The position numbers and the translations under genes are program-made. Positions 13,507-23,700 of a DNA stretch of 48,905 nucleotides are shown here, in pieces (position 1 is the stretch's first letter; every line of letters starts with the position of its first letter). Source of the DNA: Bacillus gaemokensis (GTDB taxonomy: Bacteria > Bacillota > Bacilli > Bacillales > Bacillaceae_G); the NCBI RefSeq assembly GCF_001590835.1, contig NZ_LTAQ01000018.1, forward strand, positions 1 through 48,905, written 5' to 3'. Under the pieces are notes generated by a model that saw only the letters and a program-made list of their open reading frames with translations, searched no databases and had not been told where the DNA came from.

Positions 13507-13770
13507 ATGTCAAAACGTTTAGATGAAATTAAAAGCGAACTAGATCACCATCTTGGAAAGCGCCTTATGTTAAAGGCGAATAGTGGAAGAAGAAAAACAG
13601 TGGAACAATCTGGAGTACTAGCAGAGACATACCGTTCTGTTTTTGTAGTACAGCTGGATCAACAGGAAGATATGTTGCAACGTGTTTCTTATAGTTATGC
13701 GGATGTTTTAACAGAAACTGTAGAATTAACGTTTTATGATGACCCTCATGGCGAGGTAATTTTAGGGTAA
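13507..13770 (+). CDS. veg: Veg protein
   Basis: Veg is a highly expressed small protein reported in B. subtilis to stimulate biofilm formation. The core ([20 protein letters not shown], then [16 protein letters not shown]) is very close to B. subtilis Veg, and the length is 87 aa. I chose the ATG at 13507 by that alignment; a GAGGTG site lies 11 bases upstream. B. subtilis veg has a very strong promoter. Here TATAAT at 13352-13357 and TACAAT at 13366-13371 are visible, but neither has a clear -35, so I leave the promoter open. The 235 bases between the yabG terminator and veg hold nothing else I recognise. Confidence 0.94.
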   Translation: MSKRLDEIKSELDHHLGKRLMLKANSGRRKTVEQSGVLAETYRSVFVVQLDQQEDMLQRVSYSYADVLTETVELTFYDDPHGEVILG

Positions 13771-13798
13771 TCGCTTAACTTGTTACATAGATTCCCAT

Positions 13799-13827
13799 GA
13801 ATAAAAAGGTACACTTTTTGCATACTA
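13799..13827 (+). promoter_or_regulatory. Sigma-G promoter of sspF
   Basis: GAATA (13799-13803) and CATACTA (13821-13827) match the sigma-G consensus GHATR and CATNHTA with a 17-bp spacer. The gene behind it is a forespore SASP. Confidence 0.82.
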
Positions 13828-13861
13828 ATTATACCGTAGCAAAATAAGGAGGGACCCTGCA

Positions 13862-14041
13862 TTGAGTAGACGAAGAGGAGTCATGTCAAATCAATTTAAA
13901 GAAGAGCTTGCAAAAGAGCTTGGATTTTATGATGTTGTTCAGAAAGAAGGATGGGGCGGAATTCGTGCGAAAGATGCTGGTAATATGGTGAAACGTGCTA
14001 TTGAAATTGCAGAGCAGCAATTAATGAAACGAAACCAGTAG
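13862..14041 (+). CDS. sspF: Small acid-soluble spore protein SspF
   Basis: This is an alpha/beta-type-related small acid-soluble spore protein made in the forespore. The 59-aa product shares the SRRRGVMS start, [25 protein letters not shown] and the EQQ tail with B. subtilis SspF. Translation starts at a TTG (13862) with AAGGAGG eight bases before it; no in-frame ATG upstream competes. A sigma-G promoter and a terminator frame it as a single gene. Confidence 0.93.
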
Positions 14042-14067
14042 TTGTAAGATAACTTCTATGCTACGGT

Positions 14068-14095
14068 AGCCGAGGAGAAATTCCTCGGCTTTTTG
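14068..14095 (+). terminator. Terminator behind sspF
   Basis: A perfect 9-bp GC-rich stem (AGCCGAGGA/TCCTCGGCT) with a 5-base loop is followed by five T. Confidence 0.92.
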
Positions 14096-14130
14096 CACGC
14101 CAAAAGGTGTCATCATTTTGCACTCAGTAG

Positions 14131-14158
14131 TTTCATTCTGAATGCTTTTCGTTATAAT
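14131..14158 (+). promoter_or_regulatory. Possible promoter of ispE-purR
   Basis: TATAAT at 14153-14158 has TTTCAT 16 bp upstream. It lies 81 bases before the ispE start and behind the sspF terminator. The -35 box is only partly conserved. Confidence 0.45.
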
Positions 14159-14238
14159 TAGGGAAGTGTCATCGTCTTACTATAAATTTATGGTAAAATA
14201 AACGATAAAAGATTGAGTACATAGAGTGGGTGAATGGA

Positions 14239-15108
14239 TTGAAGCTACTAGTGAAAGCACCAGCAAAGATTAATCTGTCGTTAGATGTACTAGGGAAAAG
14301 ACAAGACGGTTATCATGAAGTGAAAATGATTATGACAACAATCGATTTAGCAGATCGTTTAGAGTTAACGGAGTTAACAGAAAACCGTATTGAAATTGTA
14401 TCCCATAATCGGTATGTCCCAGACGACCAACGTAATTTAGCTTATCAAGCAGCGAAGTTATTAAAAGAGAGATTTAAAGTAAAGAAAGGTGTATCTATTG
14501 CTATTGAAAAAACGATTCCAGTGGCAGCAGGATTAGCAGGTGGTAGCAGTGACGCAGCCGCTACCTTACGTGGCCTTAATAAGTTATGGAATTTAGGTCT
14601 AACAATAGATGAGCTAGCGAACCTTGGTGCAGAAATTGGATCAGATGTATCTTTTTGTGTATATGGAGGAACGGCAATTGCTACAGGAAGAGGAGAAAAA
14701 ATTGAGCATATAAAGACACCACCTTCTTGTTGGGTTGTTTTGGCGAAGCCTCACATCGGTGTATCTACTGCTGACGTATATGGAAATTTAAAATTAGATC
14801 GAGTTACACATCCGGATGTAGAAAAAATGGTTGAAGTGATCAATCAAGGTGATTATAAAGGAATATGTAATGCGGTTGGAAATGTATTAGAGGATGTGAC
14901 GTTTGCAATGCACCCTGAAGTTGCACGAATTAAGGCACAGATGAAGCGTTTTGGCGCAGATGCAGTTTTAATGAGTGGTAGCGGGCCAACTGTGTTTGGA
15001 CTTGTGCATCATGACTCACGTATGCATCGTATTTATAATGGTTTAAAAGGATTTTGCGAACAGGTATATGCAGTGCGTTTATTAGGAGAGCGAGAAACGC
15101 TTGAATAA
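14239..15108 (+). CDS. ispE: 4-diphosphocytidyl-2-C-methyl-D-erythritol kinase
   Basis: IspE is the fourth enzyme of the MEP pathway of isoprenoid synthesis. It is a GHMP kinase: KAPAKINL near the N-terminus, the ATP motif [14 protein letters not shown] at 94-107 and the catalytic aspartate in GSDVSF near 137. I chose the TTG at 14239 ([12 protein letters not shown], 289 aa) because GAGTGGGTG lies 6-14 bases before it and the length equals known Bacillus IspE. An in-frame GTG at 14230 overlaps that site. Confidence 0.95.
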   Translation: MKLLVKAPAKINLSLDVLGKRQDGYHEVKMIMTTIDLADRLELTELTENRIEIVSHNRYVPDDQRNLAYQAAKLLKERFKVKKGVSIAIEKTIPVAAGLAGGSSDAAATLRGLNKLWNLGLTIDELANLGAEIGSDVSFCVYGGTAIATGRGEKIEHIKTPPSCWVVLAKPHIGVSTADVYGNLKLDRVTHPDVEKMVEVINQGDYKGICNAVGNVLEDVTFAMHPEVARIKAQMKRFGADAVLMSGSGPTVFGLVHHDSRMHRIYNGLKGFCEQVYAVRLLGERETLE

Positions 15109-15162
15109 AGACGTATAATAAGTTATGATTTGTTTAGAATATTCGTGATTTGAGGTGAGAGT

Positions 15163-16011
15163 GTGAAAATTAGGCGGAGTACAAGATTAGTCGATATGAC
15201 TTATTATTTGTTACAAAACCCTCGTCGGTTAGTTTCTCTCACTTTTTTTGCTGAACGGTATCAATCTGCTAAATCTTCTATTAGTGAGGATTTAGTTATT
15301 ATTAAGCAAACGTTTGAACAACAAGGGGTCGGCACATTGCAAACGATACCAGGGGCAGCAGGAGGAGTGAAATATATTCCGTATATAAGTGAAGAAGAAG
15401 CAAATCTGATTATCAATGAGCTTTGCAGCTTATTCGAAAATCCAGGTCGAATCTTACCAGGTGGGTATCTATATATGACGGATCTTTTAAGTAATCCACG
15501 TCATATAAATGGTGCGGGTCGTTTATTTGCATCTGTCTTTGCAAGGCAACCAATTGACGCGGTTATGACTGTAGCAACAAAAGGCATTCCGCTTGCATAT
15601 GCGGTAGCTAACTATTTAGATGTACCGGTAGTAATTGCAAGAAAAGATAATAAAGTAACAGAGGGACCAACAGTTAGTATTAACTACGTATCAGGTTCAT
15701 CTAAGCGTATTCAAACAATGACTTTAGCAAAGCGTAGTCTACCAGAAGGTGCCAACGTGTTAATCGTTGATGACTTTATGAAAGCCGGGGGAACGATTCA
15801 AGGCATGATTAGTATGCTAGAAGAGTTTAATGCAAACGTTGTTGGAATTGGCGTGTTAGTAGAGTCAACAGATATCGAAGAAAGACTTATTAATAACTTT
15901 GTTTCGTTAATTCGTTTATCAGAGGTAGATGTGAAAGAAAGAACAATTCAAGTGGAAAAAGGAAATTATTCGCTTGTACCATTTGAAGAAGGGCTTGTAG
16001 AAGCTGAATAA
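15163..16011 (+). CDS. purR: Purine operon repressor PurR
   Basis: This is the Bacillus-type PurR: an N-terminal winged helix followed by a phosphoribosyltransferase-like domain that senses PRPP instead of catalysing transfer. The PRPP motif VLIVDDFMKAGGT is at about 199-211. The protein is 282 aa and starts at a GTG with GAGGTGA upstream. In B. subtilis it represses purine genes and itself. A weak PurBox-like sequence lies at 15138-15150, matching about 10 of 13 positions; I do not rely on it. A terminator follows, before ridA. Confidence 0.95.
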   Translation: MKIRRSTRLVDMTYYLLQNPRRLVSLTFFAERYQSAKSSISEDLVIIKQTFEQQGVGTLQTIPGAAGGVKYIPYISEEEANLIINELCSLFENPGRILPGGYLYMTDLLSNPRHINGAGRLFASVFARQPIDAVMTVATKGIPLAYAVANYLDVPVVIARKDNKVTEGPTVSINYVSGSSKRIQTMTLAKRSLPEGANVLIVDDFMKAGGTIQGMISMLEEFNANVVGIGVLVESTDIEERLINNFVSLIRLSEVDVKERTIQVEKGNYSLVPFEEGLVEAE

Positions 16012-16014
16012 AAA

Positions 16015-16041
16015 GGTAAAGCAGAGGCTTTATCTTTTTTT
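16015..16041 (+). terminator. Terminator behind purR
   Basis: An 8-bp stem (GGTAAAGC with GCTTTATC, one G-T pair) with a 4-base loop is followed by seven T. Confidence 0.82.
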
Positions 16042-16051
16042 GTAAATGAAA

Positions 16052-16109
16052 GTGTTAGTGGGCGGTAAGCCTTTTCGTATATTCGTAAAGTCTTACCACC
16101 CATTAGCAC
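16052..16109. repeat. Long imperfect inverted repeat between purR and ridA
   Basis: Arms of 18 nt (16052-16069 and 16092-16109) pair with 15 Watson-Crick pairs, two G-T pairs and one mismatch. After one mismatched position an inner CTTT/AAAG adds four pairs and leaves a 12-base loop. No T tract follows, and the purR terminator lies 11 bases upstream. It could be a protein-binding palindrome, an RNA stability element of the ridA leader, or a relic repeat. Confidence 0.7.
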
Positions 16110-16197
16110 GATACAGCCTATTTATTTTAGAGGGTATGATGGGTGTTGTTTTGAAGGTTTGTACGTAAGGAAAATACAAAATAAAAGGGTGAGCAAT

Positions 16198-16572
16198 GTG
16201 AAAGTAGTTCAAACAAATCAAGCACCACAAGCAATTGGTCCATATTCACAAGGAATTATTGTAAATAATATGTTCTATAGTTCAGGTCAAATTCCATTAA
16301 CAGCAATTGGAGAACTTGTAACTGGTGATGTAAAGATACAAACAGAACAAGTATTTCAAAATTTACAAGCTGTATTAGAAGAAGCCGGTGCATCGTTTGA
16401 TACGGTTATAAAAACAACTGTATTTTTGAAAGATATGGGTGATTTTAATGCTGTAAACGAAGTGTATGGGTCATATTTTTCTATACATAAACCAGCGCGT
16501 TCTTGTGTACAAGTTGCAAAATTACCGAAAGATGTTTCTGTCGAAATTGAAGTAATCGCCCTTGTAAAATAA
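16198..16572 (+). CDS. ridA: RidA-family enamine/imine deaminase (YabJ)
   Basis: RidA hydrolyses reactive 2-aminoacrylate and related enamines released by PLP enzymes; B. subtilis YabJ is also linked to purR control. The signature [10 protein letters not shown] holds the substrate-binding arginine R101, and GPYSQ is at 14-18. I chose the GTG at 16198 ([11 protein letters not shown], 124 aa) because AAGGGTGAG lies just before it and homologues begin here. A GTG three codons earlier is a possible alternative. Confidence 0.94.
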   Translation: MKVVQTNQAPQAIGPYSQGIIVNNMFYSSGQIPLTAIGELVTGDVKIQTEQVFQNLQAVLEEAGASFDTVIKTTVFLKDMGDFNAVNEVYGSYFSIHKPARSCVQVAKLPKDVSVEIEVIALVK

Positions 16573-16652
16573 AGCTTTGTAAGCGATAACGTCCATTAAT
16601 CTCTATATTCAATTAAAATAAAAATTTTTATCTTAAAAATTTTTAAAAAATT

Positions 16653-16681
16653 AAAGGGAAAATAGAAAATTTGTGGAATTT
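16653..16681 (+). promoter_or_regulatory. Sigma-H promoter of spoVG
   Basis: AAAGGGAAA (16653-16661), an 11-bp spacer and GTGGAATTT (16673-16681) match the sigma-H consensus. The layout and spacer equal those of the classic B. subtilis spoVG promoter. The 45 bases upstream are almost pure A/T, as in the B. subtilis AbrB-binding upstream region, so AbrB repression is likely. Confidence 0.85.
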
Positions 16682-16724
16682 ATACAAACATATCGCTTAT
16701 TTAGAAAAGGGTGGTGAACACAAG

Positions 16725-17018
16725 ATGGAAGTGACTGACGTAAGATTACGCCGCGTAAACACAGAAGGCCGTATGAGAGCGATTGCCTCTATTACTCTTG
16801 ACCATGAATTTGTTGTTCATGATATTCGTGTAATTGATGGCAATAATGGATTATTTGTAGCAATGCCAAGTAAACGTACTCCAGATGGGGAGTTCCGTGA
16901 CATTGCACATCCAATTAATTCTAACACACGCTCTAAAATTCAAGATGCGGTTTTAACCGAGTATCACCGTTTAGGCGAGTTGGAAGAGGTTGAGTTTGAA
17001 GAAGCTGGAGCTTCGTAA
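16725..17018 (+). CDS. spoVG: Septation/sporulation regulator SpoVG
   Basis: SpoVG is a small nucleic-acid-binding regulator that affects asymmetric septation, capsule and virulence traits in Firmicutes. The 97-aa sequence ([43 protein letters not shown]) is almost identical to the B. subtilis protein. The start ATG at 16725 has GGGTGGTGA upstream. It stands alone with a sigma-H promoter and its own terminator. Between stop and terminator a 13-nt direct repeat (TTCGAATAAAAAG, 17021 and 17036) occurs. Confidence 0.97.
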   Translation: MEVTDVRLRRVNTEGRMRAIASITLDHEFVVHDIRVIDGNNGLFVAMPSKRTPDGEFRDIAHPINSNTRSKIQDAVLTEYHRLGELEEVEFEEAGAS

Positions 17019-17066
17019 AATTCGAATAAAAAGAGTTCGAATAAAAAGGGCTCTATAATTTTGTAG

Positions 17067-17104
17067 CAAACTCCTGTAAACACTTACAGGAGTTTGTTTT
17101 TTTA
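17067..17104 (+). terminator. Terminator behind spoVG
   Basis: A perfect 13-bp stem (17067-17079 with 17084-17096), a 4-base loop and a long T run. Confidence 0.94.
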
Positions 17105-17326
17105 TGTCTTTATTCATGAACAGTAGTAATTTCGTCTCAAAATGAAGTGAGAACAAAAAAACAAATGGAAAATTATCTTTGGAAGTTTTAATTGGTTCTT
17201 TGCATGGAAACTTCTAATTTTTTCAAAATCGTTCAAAATAGTATAGCTTATTTCCTAAAAAAAGATACTAAAGAGTAAAACATCTCGTAAGAAGTATGGT
17301 AAAATTTAATAGTTATGCTGTGTTTC

Positions 17327-17355
17327 TTGAAATATATAATGATTTAGGATAATAT
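17327..17355 (+). promoter_or_regulatory. Probable promoter of glmU-prs
   Basis: TTGAAA (17327-17332) and TAATAT (17350-17355) are 17 bp apart, 36 bases before the glmU ATG. A better -10, TATAAT at 17335-17340, lies in the spacer but lacks a -35. Confidence 0.5.
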
Positions 17356-17391
17356 CTTTAATGGATAAATAGGTTGCGATGGAGGGTCTAT

Positions 17392-18771
17392 ATGTCAAAC
17401 AGATTTGCAGTGATTCTAGCTGCAGGTAAAGGCACACGTATGAAGTCCAAGCTATACAAAGTGCTTCATCCTGTATGCGGAAAACCAATGGTACAGCATG
17501 TAGTTGATCAAGTATCTCAATTAGGATTGCAGAAACTTGTAACGGTAGTCGGACATGGTGCTGAAAAAGTACAAGAACAACTAGGGAACGTAAGCGAGTT
17601 TGCATTACAAGCAGAGCAACTTGGTACAGCACATGCTGTTGATCAAGCAGCTGATGTGCTTGCAAATGAAGAAGGAACAACTTTAGTTATTTGTGGTGAT
17701 ACACCTCTAATAACAGCAGAAACAATGGAAGCATTGTTAAAGCATCATGAAGAAGCAGGGGCGAAAGCGACGGTGCTAACAGCATACATAGAAGAACCTG
17801 CTGGATATGGCCGTATTGTGCGTAATGAAAACGGGCATGTCGAAAAAATCGTTGAGCATAAAGATGCAAATGAAGTAGAGTTAGCAATTAAAGAAATTAA
17901 TACTGGTACGTATTGTTTTGATAATAAAGCTTTATTTGCTTCACTTTCTAAAGTTTCAAATGATAATGTTCAAGGTGAATACTACCTTCCAGATGTTATT
18001 GAGATTTTGAAAAGTGAAGGTCATATTGTATCGGCTTATCAAACGGAGCATTTTGATGAAACGTTAGGTGTTAACGACAGAGTCGCTCTATCGCAAGCGG
18101 AGATTATTATGAAAAATCGTATCAACCAAAAGAATATGGTAAATGGTGTGACAATTATTGATCCAAATAACACATACATTTCTACAGATGCAATTATTGG
18201 CAGTGATACAGTTCTTCACCCAGGAACAGTTATTGAAGGGAAAACTGTAATTGGTTCTGATTGTGAAATTGGACCACATACAGTAATACGCGACAGTGAA
18301 ATTGGAGATCGTACGACAATCCGTCAATCTACTGTACATGATAGTAAGATTGGTTTAGAGGTTTCGGTTGGTCCATTTGCACATATTCGCCCAGACTCAG
18401 TTATTGGCGACGAAGTACGCATTGGAAACTTTGTTGAGATTAAAAAGACTGTTTTTGGAAATAGAAGTAAAGCTTCACACTTAAGTTATATCGGGGATGC
18501 ACAAATTGGAGAAGACGTGAATCTTGGCTGTGGTTCAATTACGGTGAACTATGATGGCAAGAATAAATTTAAAACAGTTGTTGGAGATGGCGTATTTATT
18601 GGTTGTAATTCAAACCTTGTCGCTCCTGTAACAGTTGAAGATGGTGCGTATGTGGCGGCAGGCTCTACAATTACAGAGAATGTTCCATCAAAAGCATTAT
18701 CTATTGCACGTGCACGTCAAATTAACAAAGAAGACTATGTTGATCAATTGCTGAATAAGAAAAAATCATAA
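17392..18771 (+). CDS. glmU: Bifunctional GlcNAc-1-P uridyltransferase / GlcN-1-P acetyltransferase
   Basis: GlmU makes UDP-GlcNAc for peptidoglycan and teichoic acids. The N-terminal pyrophosphorylase domain opens with [12 protein letters not shown] (9-20). From about residue 250 a left-handed beta-helix of hexapeptide repeats ([15 protein letters not shown] and onward) carries the acetyltransferase. The ATG at 17392 has GGAGGG 6 bases upstream and gives 459 aa. Eighteen bases separate it from prs, so both form one transcript. Confidence 0.97.
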   Translation: MSNRFAVILAAGKGTRMKSKLYKVLHPVCGKPMVQHVVDQVSQLGLQKLVTVVGHGAEKVQEQLGNVSEFALQAEQLGTAHAVDQAADVLANEEGTTLVICGDTPLITAETMEALLKHHEEAGAKATVLTAYIEEPAGYGRIVRNENGHVEKIVEHKDANEVELAIKEINTGTYCFDNKALFASLSKVSNDNVQGEYYLPDVIEILKSEGHIVSAYQTEHFDETLGVNDRVALSQAEIIMKNRINQKNMVNGVTIIDPNNTYISTDAIIGSDTVLHPGTVIEGKTVIGSDCEIGPHTVIRDSEIGDRTTIRQSTVHDSKIGLEVSVGPFAHIRPDSVIGDEVRIGNFVEIKKTVFGNRSKASHLSYIGDAQIGEDVNLGCGSITVNYDGKNKFKTVVGDGVFIGCNSNLVAPVTVEDGAYVAAGSTITENVPSKALSIARARQINKEDYVDQLLNKKKS

Positions 18772-18789
18772 TGTGGAGGGTTAATCTAG

Positions 18790-19743
18790 ATGTCGACTCA
18801 ATATCTAAATTCTAATTTGAAAGTATTCTCTTTAAACTCTAATAAGGAGCTTGCAGAGCAAATTGCAAAGCACATTGGAGTAGGCTTAGGAAAATGTTCT
18901 GTTGACCGTTTTAGTGATGGAGAAGTTCAAATTAACATTGAAGAAAGTATTCGTGGTTGCGATGTATTCATTATTCAATCTACAAGCTTCCCAGTAAACG
19001 AACATATCATGGAATTACTTATTATGATTGATGCATTAAAACGTGCATCTGCAAAAACAATCAATATTGTTATTCCTTATTATGGTTATGCGCGTCAAGA
19101 CCGTAAAGCGCGCTCTCGTGAGCCAATTACATCGAAACTTGTAGCAAACTTGCTTGAAACAGCAGGTGCAACTCGTGTAATCACTCTAGATTTACATGCT
19201 CCACAAATTCAAGGGTTCTTTGATATTCCAATCGACCACCTAATGGGTGTACCGATTCTTTCAGATTACTTCGAGACAAAAGGTCTTAAAGATATCGTAA
19301 TCGTATCACCTGACCACGGTGGTGTAACACGTGCAAGAAAAATGGCGGATCGCTTAAAAGCACCAATTGCCATTATCGATAAACGTCGTCCACGTCCGAA
19401 TGTATCGGAAGTTATGAATATCATCGGTAACATTGAAGGTAAGACAGCAATCTTGATTGATGACATCATTGATACAGCTGGTACAATTACATTAGCAGCA
19501 AACGCTCTTGTTGAGAACGGCGCTTCTGAAGTATATGCTTGCTGTACACACCCAGTTTTATCTGGTCCAGCAATTGAGCGCATCCAAAACTCAAATATTA
19601 AAGAGTTAGTTGTAACAAACTCTATCGTATTACCAGAAGAGAAGAAAATTGATAAAGTACACGAACTTTCTGTTGCTCCATTAATCGGGGAAGCAATCAT
19701 TCGTGTTTACGAAGAAGAATCCGTGAGTGTATTATTCAATTAA
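18790..19743 (+). CDS. prs: Ribose-phosphate pyrophosphokinase (PRPP synthetase)
   Basis: Prs makes PRPP from ribose 5-phosphate and ATP for purine, pyrimidine, His and Trp synthesis. The signature [10 protein letters not shown] lies near residues 174-183, and the PRPP loop [12 protein letters not shown] is at 221-232. The length is 317 aa. GGAGGG precedes the ATG. A terminator follows at once. The general-stress gene ctc, next in B. subtilis, is absent and pth follows directly. Confidence 0.97.
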   Translation: MSTQYLNSNLKVFSLNSNKELAEQIAKHIGVGLGKCSVDRFSDGEVQINIEESIRGCDVFIIQSTSFPVNEHIMELLIMIDALKRASAKTINIVIPYYGYARQDRKARSREPITSKLVANLLETAGATRVITLDLHAPQIQGFFDIPIDHLMGVPILSDYFETKGLKDIVIVSPDHGGVTRARKMADRLKAPIAIIDKRRPRPNVSEVMNIIGNIEGKTAILIDDIIDTAGTITLAANALVENGASEVYACCTHPVLSGPAIERIQNSNIKELVVTNSIVLPEEKKIDKVHELSVAPLIGEAIIRVYEEESVSVLFN

Positions 19744-19755
19744 TTGGATAGAATG

Positions 19756-19784
19756 AGACGTAACCAAATTTGGTTACGTCTTTT
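19756..19784 (+). terminator. Terminator behind prs
   Basis: A perfect 24-nt palindrome (19757-19780, half-site GACGTAACCAAA) flanked by A and T gives a long stem; only four T follow, so it may be moderately efficient. Confidence 0.8.
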
Positions 19785-19815
19785 CGTATCGTAAAAAGAA
19801 AGTAGTGGTACAAGA

Positions 19816-20376
19816 ATGAAATTAATAGTAGGACTTGGGAACCCAGGTAGAGAATATGAATTAACAAGACATAATATTGGATTTATGGCGATTGATGAAC
19901 TTGCAAAACGATGGAATATTTCTTTAAATGAGCAAAAATTTAAAGGTTTATTTGGAGCGGGATTTGTTAATGGGGAGAAAGTAATTTTATTAAAGCCACT
20001 TACATATATGAATTTGTCTGGAGAAAGTATTCGTCCCCTTATGGATTATTATAAAATTGATGTGGAAGATTTTGTTGTCATGTATGATGATCTAGATATC
20101 CCTGTAGGTAAATTACGTCTTCGGATGAAAGGTAGTGCTGGCGGGCATAATGGCGTGAAGTCAACAATTTCTCATTTGGGTACGCAGGAATTCCAACGCA
20201 TTCGTATGGGAATCGATCGTCCGAAAAATGGTATGAAGGTAGTGGATTATGTATTAGGTCGATTTACAACAGAAGAAATAACGGATGTAAATCAATCTAT
20301 TGAAAAGGCTGCGGATGCATGTGAAGAATGGTTAAAGAAACCGTTTCTTCAAATTATGAATACTTTTAATAGTTAA
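19816..20376 (+). CDS. pth: Peptidyl-tRNA hydrolase
   Basis: Pth releases peptides from prematurely dropped peptidyl-tRNA (B. subtilis spoVC). The motif [15 protein letters not shown] contains N9 and the catalytic H19, and [12 protein letters not shown] and GGHNGVKS are conserved. The length is 186 aa. The ribosome site before the ATG is weak (GTAGTGG). It sits between the prs terminator and the forespore gene fin. Confidence 0.96.
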   Translation: MKLIVGLGNPGREYELTRHNIGFMAIDELAKRWNISLNEQKFKGLFGAGFVNGEKVILLKPLTYMNLSGESIRPLMDYYKIDVEDFVVMYDDLDIPVGKLRLRMKGSAGGHNGVKSTISHLGTQEFQRIRMGIDRPKNGMKVVDYVLGRFTTEEITDVNQSIEKAADACEEWLKKPFLQIMNTFNS

Positions 20377-20388
20377 TGTCTGAAATTG

Positions 20389-20418
20389 GAATATTTTATG
20401 TTATTTCTATCCATACTA
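20389..20418 (+). promoter_or_regulatory. Sigma-F/sigma-G-type promoter of fin
   Basis: GAATA (20389-20393) and CATACTA (20412-20418) are 18 bp apart, the same boxes as at sspF. The predicted start is about 20 bases before the fin ATG. Known forespore control of fin in B. subtilis agrees. Confidence 0.72.
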
Positions 20419-20446
20419 ATAGTAATTGTACATTTAGGAGGATAGT

Positions 20447-20671
20447 ATGGACGGACATTATTACTGCAGACATTGTGGGTGTAACATAGGTTCCATTACC
20501 GTAGAAAAGGTATATAGCAAAGTTTTATTTCAACTAACAGAGCAAGAAAGGTTGGATATGATTCATTTTCATGAAAATGGAAATATATATATAAAAACGA
20601 TTTGTGAATCGTGCCAAGAAACGCTCTCATCTCATCCTGAGTACTATGAGTATGAAAAGTTTTTGCAATAA
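20447..20671 (+). CDS. fin: Anti-sigma-F factor Fin (YabK)
   Basis: Fin shuts off sigma-F in the forespore and so helps the switch to sigma-G. The 74-aa protein has zinc-finger-like pairs C7/C10 (with C12) and C53/C56. A near-perfect ribosome site TTAGGAGG stands before the ATG. Together with csfB (Gin) at the left end, the window encodes both small anti-sigma factors of the forespore switch. A short terminator separates it from mfd. Confidence 0.92.
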   Translation: MDGHYYCRHCGCNIGSITVEKVYSKVLFQLTEQERLDMIHFHENGNIYIKTICESCQETLSSHPEYYEYEKFLQ

Positions 20672-20680
20672 AATGTTGTC

Positions 20681-20705
20681 GCTTTGGCGTGTCCAAAGCA
20701 TTTTT
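20681..20705 (+). terminator. Terminator behind fin
   Basis: The 7-bp stem GCTTTGG/CCAAAGC with a 5-base loop is followed by A and five T. Confidence 0.8.
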
Positions 20706-20777
20706 CTGTTTTCTTTTTCCAAAATATTTGCATAAAAATATATTAGCTTGCTCTTTATGTTGAGAGGAGTTTTAAAA

Positions 20778-23700
20778 ATGATAGGGTTATTAGAGCGATT
20801 TTATAAAAATAAAGAAATACAATCCATTATCAATGGTTTAGAAGAAGGGTTAAAAGAGCAGCTTGTTTCCGGTATGGCAACTTCTTCACGTTCTTTGTTA
20901 ATGGCTGCTTTATATAAAAAAACAAAGCAGTCACAGCTTGTTGTCACGCACAACTTATATCAAGCGCAAAAAGTATATGAGGATTTAGTATCACTGCTTG
21001 GTGAAAAAGATGTGTGGCTATATCCAGTTAATGAATTAATTGCATCGGAAATTGGAGTTGCGAGCCCGGAACTTAAAGCGCAGCGGATTGAGGTATTGAA
21101 TCGTTTAGCGATGGGCGAAAATGGTATTATTGTTGTCCCAGTTGCTGGATTGCGTAGATTTTTACCAATAAAGGAACTATGGAAGCAAAAACAAATTGAA
21201 ATCAGCCTAGGGCAAGAGGTTGATTTAGATGCATTGCTTCATACGTTGCATCATATTGGTTATGAACGTAAATCGATGGTAGAGGCACCTGGAGAATTTA
21301 GTCTACGCGGGGGGATATTGGACATTTATCCTTTAACTGAAGAATTACCGTTGCGTATAGAGTTCTTTGATACGGAAGTAGACTCCATTCGTTCATTCGA
21401 TGTAGAAGAACAACGCTCTCAAGATAAAAAGGAGAGTGTGCGTTTTGGTCCTGCAACGGAGTTTCTATTTTCAAAAGATGAGTTAAAACTAGGAGTGGAA
21501 CGTCTTGAAGAAGGGTTAATGAAGACGATGCAGAAGCTCTCTGATGATAAAATCAAGACAGCAGTACTTGAAACAGTGAGTCATGAAATAGAAATATTAA
21601 AAAACGGACAGAACATAGAGCAAATGTTTAAATATTTATCTATCTTCTACAAGGAACATGCTAGTCTAATAGATTATTTACCTGAAAACGGTGTTGTCAT
21701 TTTAGATGAAATTTCGCGTATCCAAGAAACTGCATCTCATCTTGAGACGGAAGAAGCTGAATGGTATACATCACTTCTTAGTGAAGGGGCAATTATTCAA
21801 GATTTGGTGTTCTCTCATCAATTTGAAGGGTTCTTACATCATAAAAAAAGAAGTTTTGTATATTTGACATTATTTTTACGTCATATTGCGCACACACATC
21901 CGCAAAACATTGTAAATGTAACATGTAAAACAATGCAGGATTTCCACGGACAAATGCAGTTATTAAAAACAGAAATTGATAGGTGGACTGAAGGGAATTT
22001 TACAACGGTTGTATTAGGGACAGATGAAGAACGTGCAAAAAAATTACAACATATTTTAAGTGATTATGATATCGAAGCGGATATTATAGAATCTACAGAT
22101 ATATTACTTCCCGGTCGTCTACAAATCGGTGTTGGTGATTTGCATGCAGGATTTGAAATGCCTATGCAAAAGCTTGTCGTTATTACAGAAAAAGAACTTT
22201 TTCATAAAAAGGTAAAAAAATCGCAACGTAAACAAAAACTATCAAATGCAGAGCGCATTAAAAGTTATTCAGAGCTAAAGGTTGGCGATCACGTTGTTCA
22301 TGTGAACCATGGTATTGGTAAATTTTTAGGGATTGAAACATTAGAAATTAACGGTGTCCATAAGGATTACTTGAATATTAAATATCAAGGAAACGATAAG
22401 TTATATGTACCAATTGAACAAATCGATCAAGTTCAAAAATATGTAGGATCAGAAGGTAAAGACCCGAAAGTTTATAAATTAGGCGGAAATGATTGGAAAA
22501 AGGTAAAAACAAAGGTAGAAAAATCTGTACAAGATATTGCAGATGATTTAATCAAATTATATGCAGAGCGTGAGGCTTCAAAAGGCTATGCATATACACC
22601 AGACACTGCAGAGCAACAAGAGTTCGAATCATCCTTCCCATATCAAGAGACTGAGGATCAATTACGTTCTATTGAAGAGATTAAGAAGGATATGGAACGC
22701 GAGCGTCCGATGGATCGACTTCTTTGTGGTGATGTTGGATATGGGAAAACAGAGGTGGCAATTCGTGCTGCATTTAAAGCAATTATGGATGAAAAACAAG
22801 TTGCGATCTTAGTTCCGACAACAATTCTTGCGCAGCAACACTACGAAACAATTCGAGAGCGTTTTCAAGATTATCCAATTAATATTGGGTTGTTAAGCCG
22901 ATTCCGTACGAGAAAACAGCAAAACGAAACAATTAAAGGTTTAAAAGATGGGACAGTGGATATCGTCATTGGAACGCATCGTATTTTATCAAAAGATGTA
23001 ACTTATAAAGATTTAGGTTTGCTTATCATTGATGAAGAGCAACGATTTGGCGTTACGCATAAAGAGAAGATTAAACAATTAAAAGCGAATGTAGATGTAC
23101 TAACATTAACAGCAACACCAATTCCACGTACGCTTCATATGTCTATGTTAGGTGTACGAGATTTATCTGTTATTGAGACACCACCAGAAAATCGTTTCCC
23201 TGTACAAACATATGTGGTGGAGTATAATCCAGGATTAATTCGAGAAGCGATAGAACGTGAACTTGCAAGAGGCGGACAAATCTATTTCTTATATAACCGT
23301 GTTGAGGATATTGAAAGAAAAGCAGATGAAATTTCGATGTTAGTTCCAGATGCGCGTGTGACGTATGCACATGGAAAAATGAATGAAGGAGAGCTAGAAT
23401 CTGTCATGCTATCATTTTTAGAGGGGCAGCATGATGTTCTTGTAAGTACAACCATTATTGAAACAGGTGTGGATATCCCGAATGTAAATACATTAATTGT
23501 ATTCGATGCAGATCGTATGGGGCTATCACAGTTGTATCAGCTTCGTGGGCGTGTGGGACGTTCGAATCGTGTTGCTTATGCATACTTTGCCTATAAGCGT
23601 GATAAAGTGCTCTCAGAGGTCGCTGAGAAGCGTTTGCAGGCGATTAAAGAGTTCACAGAACTTGGATCTGGATTCAAAATTGCAATGCGTGATCTATCAA

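Noticed and set aside
15138-15150. PurBox for PurR autoregulation
   Set aside because: It matches about 10 of 13 positions, misses a core base and has no partner box; too weak to annotate.
17021-17048. 13-nt direct repeat behind spoVG as a possible array
   Set aside because: There are only two units with a 2-base gap in AT-rich DNA; it is most simply a small duplication. No CRISPR-like array occurs in the window.
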